Assembly (NCBI RefSeq): GCF_009725205.1
Contig: NZ_WNZY01000013.1
Location: 50,576-114,575, forward strand
Direction of reading: 5' to 3'
Origin: Paenibacillus timonensis
Lineage (GTDB): Bacteria; Bacillota; Bacilli; Paenibacillales; Paenibacillaceae
DNA: 64,000 bases
In this document: piece by piece, positions 43,334 to 53,070 of the stretch
Layout: each line of letters opens with the position of its first letter
How positions within the stretch are numbered: the first letter of the stretch is position 1
The notes under the pieces: model-generated
The model's input: the letters and a program-made list of their open reading frames with translations, nothing else
Databases searched by the model: none
Told to the model about the DNA's origin: nothing
Made by a program: the position numbers and the translations under genes

Positions 43334-45679
43334 TTACGGAAGCAAAGTATAGGTCGATTTTGCCGCTTCCCGGATAAATCGGCTGGGCTCACCGATCGAA
43401 TAGACTCGCAGCAGGTGCATCGCTCTCGTGCAGGCCGTGTAAAACAGCTTTCTTTCGGCTTCCCTCGTATATCTACGGTCGGACCCGTCATAAATCAGCA
43501 CCGCGTCGAATTCTACGCCTTTGGCCAGATATGCCGGAATCACATGGACACCCTTCTCGAAGGATAAGGTCGTTTTCTTGATCAGCTTAGCCGGCAGCTT
43601 GGCGCTCAACCGCTCATAAGCGTCTAGGCTTTCCTCCGCCGTTTTACAAATGACAGCAATCGATTCGTACCCGTCCGCGCGCAGTTGACCGATGGTTTCC
43701 TCTAGTGAGGCATGAAGCTCGGCAACATCGCCGACAAGGCGGACCTCTGGCTTCGCCCCCTCCCGGTTGAACGGAAGAATCGCTTCCCCGCCGGGAATCA
43801 TTTCTCGGGTGAACTCGACGATTTGACGCGTGGAACGGTAGCTTTGCTCCAGCGTAATCAGCTCGCTCTCCTCCGCTCCATATAAGTCGCTGAGCACGGA
43901 GGATTGCTGCAGCACGGAGGCATGGGCATATATGGCCTGATTCAAATCGCCAAGCGCCGTCATTTTGGCCCTCGGGAACAATCGCTTCAGGAAGAACAGC
44001 TGGAACGGCGAATAATCCTGCGCCTCGTCGATGATCACATGACGCATCGAGGTGTTGGATCGGAAACCGAGCAGCAGCTCTTTTAAATAGAGGAATGGCG
44101 TAATGTCTTCATAAAAAAGCTCGCCGGCCGCAATTTTTCGCAGCGTTTGTTCGCAGATTTCCTCCCAAAGCTCGGGCAGCCCTTCCGGATTGACCTCGCG
44201 AATCATGGACATGTCGCTAAACAGCTGCGTATACAGCCGCGTCACGTCTACGAACCGCAACGATTTGACCCATTTGCGAAGTGGCTTGAGACGGTCGCTG
44301 ACCACCATTTTGGCAAGGATGGTCTTCTCATCCTCATAGTCACTAAACGAGGTGCCTTTCCCTTGCTGCTGCCGCCGCATGCGTTGGTAAGCCCGCTGAT
44401 AATCCTCCGTATCCAGCAACTGAATTTGTTCTTCCACCCAAGGCTGATCCAGCTCGGATTTCCCGAAGGCAGCGATTTCCTTCAGCAACGACTCCTTCAG
44501 CAGCTCGCAACGGTTCGCCAGCCGGATCGCCGGATCAAAGGCATAAAATTGCCGGGCAATTTGTTCCGCGCCAACGATTTCCCTTCCCTGGAAGCGCAGC
44601 GGTTTGAAGATCATACCTTTCTGCTCCAGCAGCTCCTTATACCGCGTGATCGCATGCAGAAACTGCACCGACGATTTAAATCGGATGCCGTTGACCCGCG
44701 CTCGATAAGCTTCATCCTCCGGCGCGGAAAGCACGTATTCAATCTGAACGAAAGGATCCTCGAGCTGGAACTCTCTTCCCAGCCGGTGTTCCAGATATTC
44801 CTGGAACGTCGTTTGCTGCATGTTTTCCTCGCCTAGTTCAGGAAGCACCGTCGATACGTAACTATTGAACATCGGATTGGGCGAGAACAAAATCATCTGG
44901 TCGGCTTGCAGCACCTCCCGGTGCTTGTAGAGCAAGTAGGCGACCCGCTGCAGGGCGGCTGACGTCTTGCCGCTCCCGGCCGCCCCTTGTACGATCAACA
45001 TCCGGCTGCGATCGTTGCGGATGATCTTGTTCTGCTCACGTTGAATCGTTGCCACGATGCTCTTCATTTGCGCATCGGAGCTGCGGCTTAATACTTGCTG
45101 CAACAGCTCGTCTCCAATCGTGACGCCGGTGTCAAACATCAGCTTGATGTTGCGACCGTGAATCACGAACTGACGTTTCAGCGACATCGTCCCCGTGATC
45201 GTGCCGGATGGCGTTTCATAGGAAGCCGGCCCAGGTACACTGTCATAATAGAGGTTTGAGATGGGCGCACGCCAATCATAAACGAGGAACGTTTCATCCC
45301 CCTCCTCGAGCAACGAAGCGATCCCAAGATAGATGGCCTCTTCCGGTTCGCCATCTTCAGCGAAATCAATCCGTCCGAAATAAGGGGATTGCTTCAGCCG
45401 TTTCATCTTTCCCAATGCGATGGATGCATGCTGATGGCTTTTCTCCCGCTCCGCAAGCACCTGGGACTGCTGCCGCAAACTGGTGGACGTTTCGCCGACA
45501 TCGTCCGCTTCACTGAAGTTCACCGTTACCTCGTCCCAGAAATCTTTCCGCATCTCTACAACGTCTCCGCGAACACTGCCAACCTCCCGCTCGAGCTTAC
45601 GGATCCGGGCATCGATTTGATCGGCCACGTACTCCACGCGACGTTGTTCTTCCTGCCAAGCCTGATCTGTATGATCCAA
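43334..45679 (-). CDS. helD: RNA polymerase recycling ATPase HelD
   Basis: A 781-residue UvrD/Rep-like superfamily 1 ATPase that removes stalled RNA polymerase from nucleic acid. The N-terminal arm is coiled coil ('QAWQEEQRRVEYVADQI'), then P-loop 'QGAAGSGKTSAALQRVAYLLY' split over about 233-253, 'DEAQDYSPFQLFFLKR' Walker B and a C-terminal 'FYTACTRAMHLLRV'. 'VYDWRAPISNLYYDS' is typical of HelD. The TTG at 45679 is chosen because AGGGAG lies eight bases upstream; the ATG at 45703 has no such site. Confidence 0.9.
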   Translation of the reverse strand: MDHTDQAWQEEQRRVEYVADQIDARIRKLEREVGSVRGDVVEMRKDFWDEVTVNFSEADDVGETSTSLRQQSQVLAEREKSHQHASIALGKMKRLKQSPYFGRIDFAEDGEPEEAIYLGIASLLEEGDETFLVYDWRAPISNLYYDSVPGPASYETPSGTITGTMSLKRQFVIHGRNIKLMFDTGVTIGDELLQQVLSRSSDAQMKSIVATIQREQNKIIRNDRSRMLIVQGAAGSGKTSAALQRVAYLLYKHREVLQADQMILFSPNPMFNSYVSTVLPELGEENMQQTTFQEYLEHRLGREFQLEDPFVQIEYVLSAPEDEAYRARVNGIRFKSSVQFLHAITRYKELLEQKGMIFKPLRFQGREIVGAEQIARQFYAFDPAIRLANRCELLKESLLKEIAAFGKSELDQPWVEEQIQLLDTEDYQRAYQRMRRQQQGKGTSFSDYEDEKTILAKMVVSDRLKPLRKWVKSLRFVDVTRLYTQLFSDMSMIREVNPEGLPELWEEICEQTLRKIAAGELFYEDITPFLYLKELLLGFRSNTSMRHVIIDEAQDYSPFQLFFLKRLFPRAKMTALGDLNQAIYAHASVLQQSSVLSDLYGAEESELITLEQSYRSTRQIVEFTREMIPGGEAILPFNREGAKPEVRLVGDVAELHASLEETIGQLRADGYESIAVICKTAEESLDAYERLSAKLPAKLIKKTTLSFEKGVHVIPAYLAKGVEFDAVLIYDGSDRRYTREAERKLFYTACTRAMHLLRVYSIGEPSRFIREAAKSTYTLLP

Positions 45680-45860
45680 TTGAATCGCTCCCTTGAATGG
45701 CATCTATAACATCCACATACGATATATTGACAATCAACAAGAAATGTGGTAACATTGAATCAGGTTGATTGTATCTACGAACAAGTAGAATGCAGTCTAT
45801 TTTTTATTGTATCAAGAAGATCATTACTTATCAATCTATGTTTGCACGATAGGTGACATG

Positions 45861-45893
45861 AAAGTCCTGCCCAAAAGGCAGGACTTTTTCTTT
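45861..45893. terminator. Two-way terminator right of the exporter-like gene
   Basis: AAAGTCCTGCC-CAAAA-GGCAGGACTTT with TTCTTTTG on the right. It ends the leftward gene at 45902 and isolates helD. Confidence 0.75.
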
Positions 45894-45901
45894 TGTATCG
45901 A

Positions 45902-46924
45902 TTAATCGCCTGCCCCTGCCGCGGAATGGTCGGCTAGCCGGTTAAGACGCTCCAATTGGTGACCATATTCGTACATCTCGGCCGACACGATGGATAAGCG
46001 CAGGACGCCTGTCCGCTCTGCCGCATACCGGTCCAGCATCCGCCGCAGGAACTCGTCGTTTTCCGTTTCAAATTGCATAGATTCGCTGTAGCCTGGCTTC
46101 AGTTTGTCATCGAACTTCAGCATGACATGCTCGTGAAACTTGGTCAGTTTCTCCAGATGCTCGTCGAATTCCTGGTTTAACTCCGGCGTACGGGCTGCTT
46201 GGAAATAATGTTGCTCGACTGCATCCAGCACTTCAAACCCTTTGCGAAGCGTGCGCAGCATCTGCTTGTACACGACCAGTAAACGATGATCGCTAAATTT
46301 CGGAGCCTTGATTTTTTTCTGATCTTCCTCCATCAGTTTGTATTTCTCTGCCAGTTGGGCAATCGTATCCTCCAGATCTCGCTTATCGGAACGAAAGACC
46401 GCTTCTTTGATCTCGTCGGAAATAGCCGTCCGCAACAACAGTGACAGCCGATCGAAGGTTTGCCGGACTTGCTGCTCGAATTGCACCTTCGGTTTAGGCG
46501 GAAACAGAACAATATTGATAATAAAAGCGGAAAAAATACCAATCAAGCTAAGCAAAAATCGGTTCAAAGCAAATTCCCACTGGCCTGATGCTTCCAAAAC
46601 GGAAACGACCGTAACCAGCGTAATGCCGATCGTATCCCCCATCTTCAACTGCAGACAGATCATGATAACCAGAATGCAAACCAGACCAACGGCGATCGGT
46701 TCGTTGGAGAACACCATGCCCCCAAGCATAGCCAGGATGGCCCCTAACGTATTCGTCTGCAATTGATCGATCAAGTAACGCCAAGAACGATAAATCGTTG
46801 GCTGCATGGCAAAAATCGCGGCGATCGCCGCGATGACCGGCGAAGATAACCCCAGTAGAACGCCAGCGTAAAGAGCCAGTGTAACCGCGACCCCCGTTTT
46901 CAGCATTCTTGCACCAAATGTCAC
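45902..46924 (-). CDS. Aromatic acid exporter family (FUSC-like) membrane protein
   Basis: A 340-residue protein with about six N-terminal spans in pairs ('VAVTLALYAGVLLGLSSPVIAAIAAIFAMQPT', 'NTLGAILAMLGGMVF', 'GLVCILVIMICLQLK') and a long helical cytoplasmic C-terminal domain (about 160-340, 'RQTFDRLSLLLRTAISDEIKEA'). This matches the ArAE/YqjA-like group. The GTG at 46924 is preferred, with AGGGGG seven bases upstream; the ATG two codons earlier is too close. Substrate unknown. Confidence 0.85.
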   Translation of the reverse strand: MTFGARMLKTGVAVTLALYAGVLLGLSSPVIAAIAAIFAMQPTIYRSWRYLIDQLQTNTLGAILAMLGGMVFSNEPIAVGLVCILVIMICLQLKMGDTIGITLVTVVSVLEASGQWEFALNRFLLSLIGIFSAFIINIVLFPPKPKVQFEQQVRQTFDRLSLLLRTAISDEIKEAVFRSDKRDLEDTIAQLAEKYKLMEEDQKKIKAPKFSDHRLLVVYKQMLRTLRKGFEVLDAVEQHYFQAARTPELNQEFDEHLEKLTKFHEHVMLKFDDKLKPGYSESMQFETENDEFLRRMLDRYAAERTGVLRLSIVSAEMYEYGHQLERLNRLADHSAAGAGD

Positions 46925-47070
46925 TTCCATTCCCCCTACGTTCCACGACACATTCCATTATTTTAAGCGAATTTTTAAGAAATATTAAGGTTCGTTTCAG
47001 ATATCCTGCGATTTTTTGGTCAAGACTGAAGAAGGCAAGGACCAAATTATTCTAAACGAAGAGGTGAAAA

Positions 47071-47607
47071 ATGTCCATGTTTATGGAGAACTTGAAACCA
47101 ATAGCCGGCAAATTGACCCTTGCTCTCCTGATTGCTGCCGGATCAACTGCCACGGCAGGCTCCGTGTATGCGGAAACGGGCGTACCGGCGGATCAACCAC
47201 CGCAGGCGAATCCAACTCCGTCTCAGATGGAAGCGAATCATCGTCACCCGCACGGTCATTTCCGCGGCGGTCATATCGTGAAAGATACGGCCGAAATGCT
47301 AGGTATTGAACCCAAGGCGCTAGTAGGGCAATTGAAGCAGGGCAAAACGCTGCTTCAAATTGTACAAGCCCAAAAAGGCTGGAGCGAAGCCGAATACTTG
47401 AAGAAGCTGACCGAAACGGCGAACCGCAATATCGACCAAGCGCTTGCAGAGGGGAAAATCGACAAGGAGAAGGCGGACAGAATCAAGTCCAAGCTCCCGG
47501 ACAAGCTGAAGAAAGTCATTAACCGCTCTTGGAAGGACCGCGAACCGGGACAGCCTACAGCGGATTACCAGAACAATCAGGTTAATTGGAGCCACCTGCC
47601 CCATTGA
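47071..47607 (+). CDS. Secreted His-rich protein of unknown function
   Basis: A 178-residue exported protein: signal peptide to about residue 34 (cleavage after SVYA), a linker with Pro and Gln, and a histidine-rich motif 'NHRHPHGHFRGGH' (about 58-70) that may bind metal. The rest is helical and repetitive: 'LGIEPKALVGQLKQGKTLLQIVQAQKG' resembles the repeats of 'DUF2680'-type secreted Firmicutes proteins, but this is uncertain. GAGGTGAAAA precedes the ATG. It ends at a terminator shared with the AI-2E permease gene. Confidence 0.7.
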   Translation: MSMFMENLKPIAGKLTLALLIAAGSTATAGSVYAETGVPADQPPQANPTPSQMEANHRHPHGHFRGGHIVKDTAEMLGIEPKALVGQLKQGKTLLQIVQAQKGWSEAEYLKKLTETANRNIDQALAEGKIDKEKADRIKSKLPDKLKKVINRSWKDREPGQPTADYQNNQVNWSHLPH

Positions 47608-47640
47608 CCCAAAGCATAAACTACGGTTGATCCGCAAAAA

Positions 47641-47678
47641 AACCGCTGGGCTACCTATACGGTCAGCTCAGCGGCTTT
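47641..47678. terminator. Two-way terminator between His-rich gene and permease gene
   Basis: CCGCTGGGCT and AGCTCAGCGG stem, A-run on the left and TTTTACG on the right. Confidence 0.75.
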
Positions 47679-47709
47679 TACGTTTATCAAATCGTTTGAT
47701 CTTCGCTAT

Positions 47710-48786
47710 TTATTTCTCTGCCGGCGGTTCTGGTTCTGCCGCAATCTTCACCACCGCAGGGGGATGGACCCCAACAGGAACCTCGACGATATCCAGCATA
47801 AAGATAAAGATCGGAACGCCGACTATTAATCCCCAGATCCCAAGGAAATGCTCGGAGACCAACAGGATAAGGAAGGTGAAGAAAATCGGCAAATGGGTTT
47901 TGTTGGACATGAATTTCGGATTCAGGAAATACGTTTCGACCGCATGAACAACGGCGACCATAATCAGCACATATACGATTTTGATCAATCCGCCGATTTT
48001 GAAAGCGATCGCGCAAAGCGGGATCAACGAAATGATGACGCCCATGACCGGAACCAGCCCCAACAGAAAGATCATGATCGCCAAAGCAATCAGGTTCGGA
48101 AATCCTAGAATCCATAGGAAGATCGTCGATAAAGAAGCATTAACCAGAGCAATTAAGAATTGAACCTCAATGACTTTGCCGAAGGATTGAACAAACTTCC
48201 GTCCAAAGTATTCCAGCTCCTTGAACAGTCCGCCGATCCGACTTTCGCGGAACAGGACTGTAAAATTGGTCACCTTCTCTTTTTCCAGCAACAAGAACAA
48301 GCTGAGCACGATGGCGATAAACAGATTCAAACTCCATTCGCCGATATCGGTCAGCGTACTTAGCAAGAAGTCAAAACCATTGTTGATATAAGCCGATAGA
48401 TCGATATCTTTCAAATATTCAACAATGTAGTTCAGGATCGGGTTATCCATCAGCACCGGAGGATTAGAATAAAAGGATATCACCTGGTTAACCAAATCGG
48501 TTAGTTCGGTGAGCAGCACCGGCATATAGTAGTAGATTGCATAGCCAAGCAGTGCGATCAACACGACGTAGATAAACAGGACGGATACGGTTCGGTTGAC
48601 GCGAATCACCTTGGCCACATTCCGGCTGATGAAATTGTGCAGCCGATTAATTAAATACGTCAGAATAAATGTGATTAGCAGCATATTGAGCATACTTCGA
48701 ACGAAATACAGGACGATCACGACAAACAGCAGGGCTAACACCCTACGGAATCCCGCCATTTGAAACAATTCCCTAAAAAACGTCAT
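47710..48786 (-). CDS. AI-2E family transporter (PerM/YtvI-like)
   Basis: A 358-residue membrane protein with about eight spans in the AI-2E_transport pattern: paired N-terminal helices, an amphipathic segment, and the conserved C-terminal half with 'FIPLVPVMGVIISLIPLCAI'-like glycine/proline motifs ('GLVPVMGVIISLIP', 'HAVETYFLNPKFMSNKTHLP', 'GIWGLIVGVPIF'). Members export autoinducer-2 in E. coli or act as Na+/H+ antiporters in Bacillus; the role here is unassigned. No partner genes adjoin. Confidence 0.88.
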   Translation of the reverse strand: MTFFRELFQMAGFRRVLALLFVVIVLYFVRSMLNMLLITFILTYLINRLHNFISRNVAKVIRVNRTVSVLFIYVVLIALLGYAIYYYMPVLLTELTDLVNQVISFYSNPPVLMDNPILNYIVEYLKDIDLSAYINNGFDFLLSTLTDIGEWSLNLFIAIVLSLFLLLEKEKVTNFTVLFRESRIGGLFKELEYFGRKFVQSFGKVIEVQFLIALVNASLSTIFLWILGFPNLIALAIMIFLLGLVPVMGVIISLIPLCAIAFKIGGLIKIVYVLIMVAVVHAVETYFLNPKFMSNKTHLPIFFTFLILLVSEHFLGIWGLIVGVPIFIFMLDIVEVPVGVHPPAVVKIAAEPEPPAEK

Positions 48787-48875
48787 GAGTCACAACCGGC
48801 TCCTTCATGTTTACTGAATAAAAATCCCCTGCGTTAATCTTATGCGAGCCTCTGGTACATTGCAAATGAATCCTT

Positions 48876-49952
48876 TTAGAACCACACCGGCTTCACGCAT
48901 ACCGGCTTGGATACGGATACGGTCCGGCCGGTAAACGTCAATCGTCCGCTCTCCGGCTCTACCGAAAAAACCGCCAGCAGATTGTCATCCCGGTTCGCTG
49001 CAATCAGATACATACCGTCCGGCGTAAGCGCAAAATGCCGCGGATGCCCGCCTTCGCTGGAGACATGTTCAACGAGCGTAAGCCGTCCGTTCACCGGGTC
49101 GATCGTGAAATGCACCAAGCTGTCATGGCCTCGGTTGGAGCCATAGAGATGATGGCCGTCCGCTGAAATAGCTACCTCCGCCGTCGTATTTTCCCCTGTG
49201 TATTCAGCCGGCAAAGTTGGCACCGTGTCCTGTAGTGCCAATTTACCGGTCGCCGCATCGTAATGAAAAAACGAAATCGATGAATTCACTTCATTGATGG
49301 AATACAACCATTGCCCGTTTGGATGAAAGGCCAGATGGCGCGGACCCGCCCCCGGTGGAGTAGAAGCTTCGCTCTGGTAAACCAGCCGTCCGGTTTCCGG
49401 TTCAAACGAATACACCACAAGGCGATCCAATCCCAAATCAGCAACCAACGCGAACCGATTGTCCGGGCTGAATGCCACCGAGTGGGGATGCGGACGATCC
49501 TGACGCACCGGGTCGGCACCTTGGCCTTCGTGCTGACGCTCGTCGACCAAGCGGCCCACCGATCCGTCTGCTTGAAGCTCCACAAGGCCGACATTACCGC
49601 CGTGATATCCCGACACAACGGCAAAGCGACAGCTTTGGTCGAGCTGGATATGCGAAGAAGAAGGGCGAATTGTAACCTCACGATTCAATTCGCGCAGCTT
49701 GCCCACAGCGTCGACATCAAATGCGATGACCTCGCCGATTCGCTCCCCTTCCTTGGTCGTTTCGGAAATGGCGTAAATCTTGCGGTGCTCTGCATCTACG
49801 CCAAGAAAGGTAGGGTTCTTCAACCCGGTGGCTTGATCCAGAAGACGAATCTCCCCATTGACCGAATCCATTTCATATAGATAAACTCCAGGATCGCTTG
49901 TTTCAGCGTACGATCCTACAAATAACAGCAATCGAGGTTGTGAAGCTGACAA
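48876..49952 (-). CDS. pgl: 6-phosphogluconolactonase-type beta-propeller lactonase
   Basis: A 358-residue protein of the seven-bladed YbhE/YkgB lactonase family, which hydrolyses 6-phosphoglucono-lactone in the pentose phosphate route. Repeats such as 'LFVGSYAETSDPGVYLYEMD', 'PHPHSVAFSPDNRFALVADLG', 'GPRHLAFHPNGQWLYSINE' and 'HPRHFALTPDGMYLIAANRD' mark the blades. The TTG start has AAGGAGG eight bases upstream. It is divergent from the LytTR gene. Confidence 0.9.
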   Translation of the reverse strand: MSASQPRLLLFVGSYAETSDPGVYLYEMDSVNGEIRLLDQATGLKNPTFLGVDAEHRKIYAISETTKEGERIGEVIAFDVDAVGKLRELNREVTIRPSSSHIQLDQSCRFAVVSGYHGGNVGLVELQADGSVGRLVDERQHEGQGADPVRQDRPHPHSVAFSPDNRFALVADLGLDRLVVYSFEPETGRLVYQSEASTPPGAGPRHLAFHPNGQWLYSINEVNSSISFFHYDAATGKLALQDTVPTLPAEYTGENTTAEVAISADGHHLYGSNRGHDSLVHFTIDPVNGRLTLVEHVSSEGGHPRHFALTPDGMYLIAANRDDNLLAVFSVEPESGRLTFTGRTVSVSKPVCVKPVWF

Positions 49953-50093
49953 TTGAATATCCTCCTTCAGGAAAGCTCGTTTGGAATAACATCCTTTATA
50001 TTTTTTCGTAAATGGACTTAAAAGTCCAGTCTCAACCGAAAAAAGATAAAATTTTTAACATGAATCGGTCACCTACCCAAATTGGTTAAAATA

Positions 50094-50114
50094 TGATATA
50101 CTGTAAGCGCTTCC
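50094..50114 (+). promoter_or_regulatory. Extended -10 promoter with overlapping CcpA cre site
   Basis: TGATATACT (50094-50102) is an extended -10 element; TGTAAGCGCTTCC (50102-50114) follows directly and matches the cre core TGNAANCGNWNNC in full. Binding of CcpA-HPr(Ser-P) across the transcription start should repress the LytTR gene when a preferred sugar is present. Confidence 0.7.
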
Positions 50115-50142
50115 GAAAGCATCTTCTAAAGGGGGATTTGGA

Positions 50143-50499
50143 ATGATGAACGTCGGACTCGAAGAAAGGGGTGTCTATGAGGACCTCAATCCTTACGAGA
50201 CGTATTTCTTCAAGATCGGAGCTCACGGACTGGTTTGCTTTCATGGACGGAATTACAGTATTAAACAGAGATTATCCGCCGAACAGACCTCGAAGCTGAT
50301 CTCAGACCCTCGCTTTTACCGCATCAGCACGAACTGCTATGTCAACCTGTCCCAGGTCTCCGAAATTCGCGACAATGTCGTATGGTTCCGGGATGAACGG
50401 CACGGCATCAAAACGATTCATGTGCCCAGACGCAATCTGGAGCAAATGAAGCGGCTGATCCCGTCACTACGCGGCAAGGTAACTGACGGAGTCAATTAA
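50143..50499 (+). CDS. Stand-alone LytTR DNA-binding regulator
   Basis: A 118-residue protein with one LytTR domain (about 20-110): 'FFKIGAHGLVCFHGRNYSI', 'DPRFYRISTNCYVNLSQVSEI' (the central RxxxxxVNL motif) and 'HVPRRNLEQMKRLI'. There is no receiver domain, so activity is probably set by abundance or by a partner. An ATG three bases later is an alternative start; AAAGGGGG precedes both. The cre site in its promoter links it to carbon catabolite control. Confidence 0.82.
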   Translation: MMNVGLEERGVYEDLNPYETYFFKIGAHGLVCFHGRNYSIKQRLSAEQTSKLISDPRFYRISTNCYVNLSQVSEIRDNVVWFRDERHGIKTIHVPRRNLEQMKRLIPSLRGKVTDGVN

Positions 50500-50535
50500 C
50501 TCTCCGCCCAATGGGATCAGGCCTAACGGCCAAAG

Positions 50536-50586
50536 AAAAAGCAGCTGACTCGCGTCGTCTCAGACGGCCGGTCGGCTGCTTTTTTC
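50536..50586. terminator. Two-way terminator between LytTR and epimerase genes
   Basis: AAAAAGCAGCTGAC and GTCGGCTGCTTTTTT arms around a GC-rich loop serve both converging genes. Confidence 0.8.
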
Positions 50587-50597
50587 ATTGGACTAAG

Positions 50598-51590
50598 TTA
50601 TTTCACGTACAGACGGGAGCGTTCCTCCCAAATCTCGCCTGGAAGCAGGCTGAACAATCCGATTTCTTCCGCCGGCAATTCCGCCTTTGGCGCATTCACC
50701 AGATTGATTTGCGGCTCTGGGCAGAAGAAGCCTTCCGTTGCGCCGTTATTCCAAATCATCCATTGCTTGTAGGAGGTTCCCACGTCATAAACGAGGGTTT
50801 TTCCTAGTTTCGTGTCGGTCAGCTCCATCCGATTTCTGCCGTTTTGCGGCACGGCCGTATAGTGATTATCCATAGAAGCGAAGAACGGAAACACACCCTC
50901 CCCCTGCATCTGCAGCTCTTCAGCCGTAAGAGGTTGATAGGATCCAGTTGGGAGCATCCGCTCGCTCATTTGCCAACGCTGTCCGATCGTCAGCTTCACC
51001 CGGTAATCCTTCGCTGTACTCTCCGGCGCAAACGGCGCATTCACCGCCGTATGGAAAGCCAACAAGCAAGGCATCTCCTTGTCGCCGTCATTGCGAACGA
51101 ACACCTGCTGGGCTAAGCCATCGTCGCTTAAAGTGTACTTTAAACGGGCGGTAAATTTGAATGGCAGGTAACGGTACACCTCATGGCTCTCGTTAACGGT
51201 TACCTTAACCGTGACATAGCTTTCAAACGGCGTTTGGCCGAAATCCTCGACCTCCCAGGCCGTCGTATGTAAAAATCCATGCAAATGGTTGTGAGTTGCC
51301 GCCTCGTTTACCGGAAACTTCAGAACCTCGCCTTTCCATGGGAACAATCCGTCCTCATAGCGGTTTGGGGGAAACAGCACCGGAATGCCGTGTACACCCG
51401 GGTTGCTCTTGAAAGCTTCCATCTCGCTCTCGCCAGGTTCGCGCAAAAAGCGGTAACCGCTTTCGACATCGCGGAAAGCAATCAAATTGCCGCCGATTTC
51501 CGGGAGCATGATCGCCTCATACCGCCCGGATTTAAGCCATACTGCTTTTTCACCTTGATAGGTACCTTCGTAAGCCGTTCTTTGTGCCAT
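50598..51590 (-). CDS. Aldose 1-epimerase family protein
   Basis: A 330-residue galactose-mutarotase-like protein. 'AIMLPEIGGNLIAFRDVESGYRFLR', 'GIPVLFPPNRYEDGLFPW' (substrate Arg) and 'NHLHGFLHTTAWEVEDF' (conserved His) identify the family; 'CPEPQINLVNAP' near 300 holds the catalytic-type glutamate. It may convert alpha and beta anomers of free or phosphorylated sugars. AAAGGAG precedes the ATG. Confidence 0.87.
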   Translation of the reverse strand: MAQRTAYEGTYQGEKAVWLKSGRYEAIMLPEIGGNLIAFRDVESGYRFLREPGESEMEAFKSNPGVHGIPVLFPPNRYEDGLFPWKGEVLKFPVNEAATHNHLHGFLHTTAWEVEDFGQTPFESYVTVKVTVNESHEVYRYLPFKFTARLKYTLSDDGLAQQVFVRNDGDKEMPCLLAFHTAVNAPFAPESTAKDYRVKLTIGQRWQMSERMLPTGSYQPLTAEELQMQGEGVFPFFASMDNHYTAVPQNGRNRMELTDTKLGKTLVYDVGTSYKQWMIWNNGATEGFFCPEPQINLVNAPKAELPAEEIGLFSLLPGEIWEERSRLYVK

Positions 51591-51705
51591 GTATGATAAT
51601 CTCCTTTCATTGCTTAGCTGCTCAACTTGTAATATACCTTAAAGCGCCTCCAAAAGTCACCCCTGTCCGTCACAACGATGCCCCATTCCGCTTGAATCGT
51701 CGCCC

Positions 51706-52968
51706 TCACACATCGCGCAAAATTCGCCGGCCCAAACTCGCGGCCAACACAATCATCGCCGCCCCCACGACCAACTGCATACCAAACACTTGCGTCCAGG
51801 TCGGCCAACCTTCGATCCATTCCAGCACCTGACCGCCTACTAGCGGGCCAAAGAAAGAAGCGACGCCGGTAATGGCCGAGTATATCGCCATGTACATCGG
51901 ACGTTCTGATTTGGGGGTGTCGCCGATCATAAAGTTAAAGGCCAATTGGTTAAAGCCGCCGACGCCTACCCCAAATATCATATGAGCGAGGAAAAGCACG
52001 GGCAGCATCGGCAAGAAGGACAAGCCGCCCCAGCAGAGAATCGCTAGCGCAATGATCGGCAGCGTCCAGAACAGCAGGCGGCGATTGCTGTAACGCGCGT
52101 TCAGGTTCCCCCAAACGTAAAAGCTCGCCATCATAAATACCGTCTGCGTCACATTCAGGAGCGAGATGGTCTGGTAATTGATGTGCAGCAATTCCAGCAT
52201 CACATACGAATAAAGCGGAACGACGAGGTTCTGCAGGAGCAGAAAACCGGCCAGGAACAACGTCGCCTTCATGAAGGCTCCATCGAGCAGAGGTTTACGC
52301 AGCATCGGGAGAAACTTGCTTTCCGCTGAACGCTCGAAGGCCATGTCCGGATAAAACGAAAACACGACGATATTGGCTATAGCACTGATCCAGATCACGA
52401 TATACAAATAGAAGAACCCTTGTGCCGCCGGATAATGATCCAATACCATCCCGCCCAAAAACATGACCAGTGTGCTAAGTGCATTGAGGAACGTATTCCG
52501 GATCCCGAAATATCTCCCTCTGACCCGTGCCGGTACAATATCGCTTATCAGCGAGTTCCACAGTATCGCGCCAACCGTATTGAACATAAACGCGACGATA
52601 TACAGTCCGATAAATCCGGTAACCCAATAACGATGCGGAAAAACAAACGGAACCAAGCCCGTCGCTCCCCACAGAATTCGGTGCATCCCAACGAACAGCA
52701 CCAGCGCCCATTTGCGGCTGGTTAATCGTTGAATCAGGAAGGCGACCGCGATTTGGGCAATATTCACAAAGGTCGTAATCGCGAGGACGAAGCCGATTTG
52801 GGCGGAGTTCGCCCCCAAATATAGCAGAAATCCGGTCAGGAACTGACCGCCAAGCAAGGTTTGAAAGATCGTGGAAGGGACGCCCTCCCAGGTCGCGATC
52901 GCCAGGTTGCGGCGCTGGCGCGACGGCTTGCGCTGCACTTGCGTTCTTTGCATGAGGCTGCTCTTCAT
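51706..52968 (-). CDS. MFS transporter of unknown substrate
   Basis: A 420-residue twelve-span protein, basic N-terminus ('QRKPSRQRRNLAIATWEGVPS'). 'RVRGRYFGIRNTFLNALSTLVMF' and 'GVGVGGFNQLAFNFMIGDTPKSERPMYMAIYSA' are typical of the YwoG/Spinster-like MFS subgroup. No regulator or enzyme with an obvious substrate adjoins. The ATG at 52968 is used (AAAGGAG 11 bases upstream). Divergent from the NlpC/P60 lipoprotein gene. Confidence 0.85.
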   Translation of the reverse strand: MKSSLMQRTQVQRKPSRQRRNLAIATWEGVPSTIFQTLLGGQFLTGFLLYLGANSAQIGFVLAITTFVNIAQIAVAFLIQRLTSRKWALVLFVGMHRILWGATGLVPFVFPHRYWVTGFIGLYIVAFMFNTVGAILWNSLISDIVPARVRGRYFGIRNTFLNALSTLVMFLGGMVLDHYPAAQGFFYLYIVIWISAIANIVVFSFYPDMAFERSAESKFLPMLRKPLLDGAFMKATLFLAGFLLLQNLVVPLYSYVMLELLHINYQTISLLNVTQTVFMMASFYVWGNLNARYSNRRLLFWTLPIIALAILCWGGLSFLPMLPVLFLAHMIFGVGVGGFNQLAFNFMIGDTPKSERPMYMAIYSAITGVASFFGPLVGGQVLEWIEGWPTWTQVFGMQLVVGAAMIVLAASLGRRILRDV

Positions 52969-53070
52969 GATGATGGTAGCTCCTTTAGCTCCTGCCCGAA
53001 TAGTTCTATCTCTTTTTTTACATACTTCAAGTGTCTCGCTAATCTGAATGAATGGAGTGCTTCTCACCCT

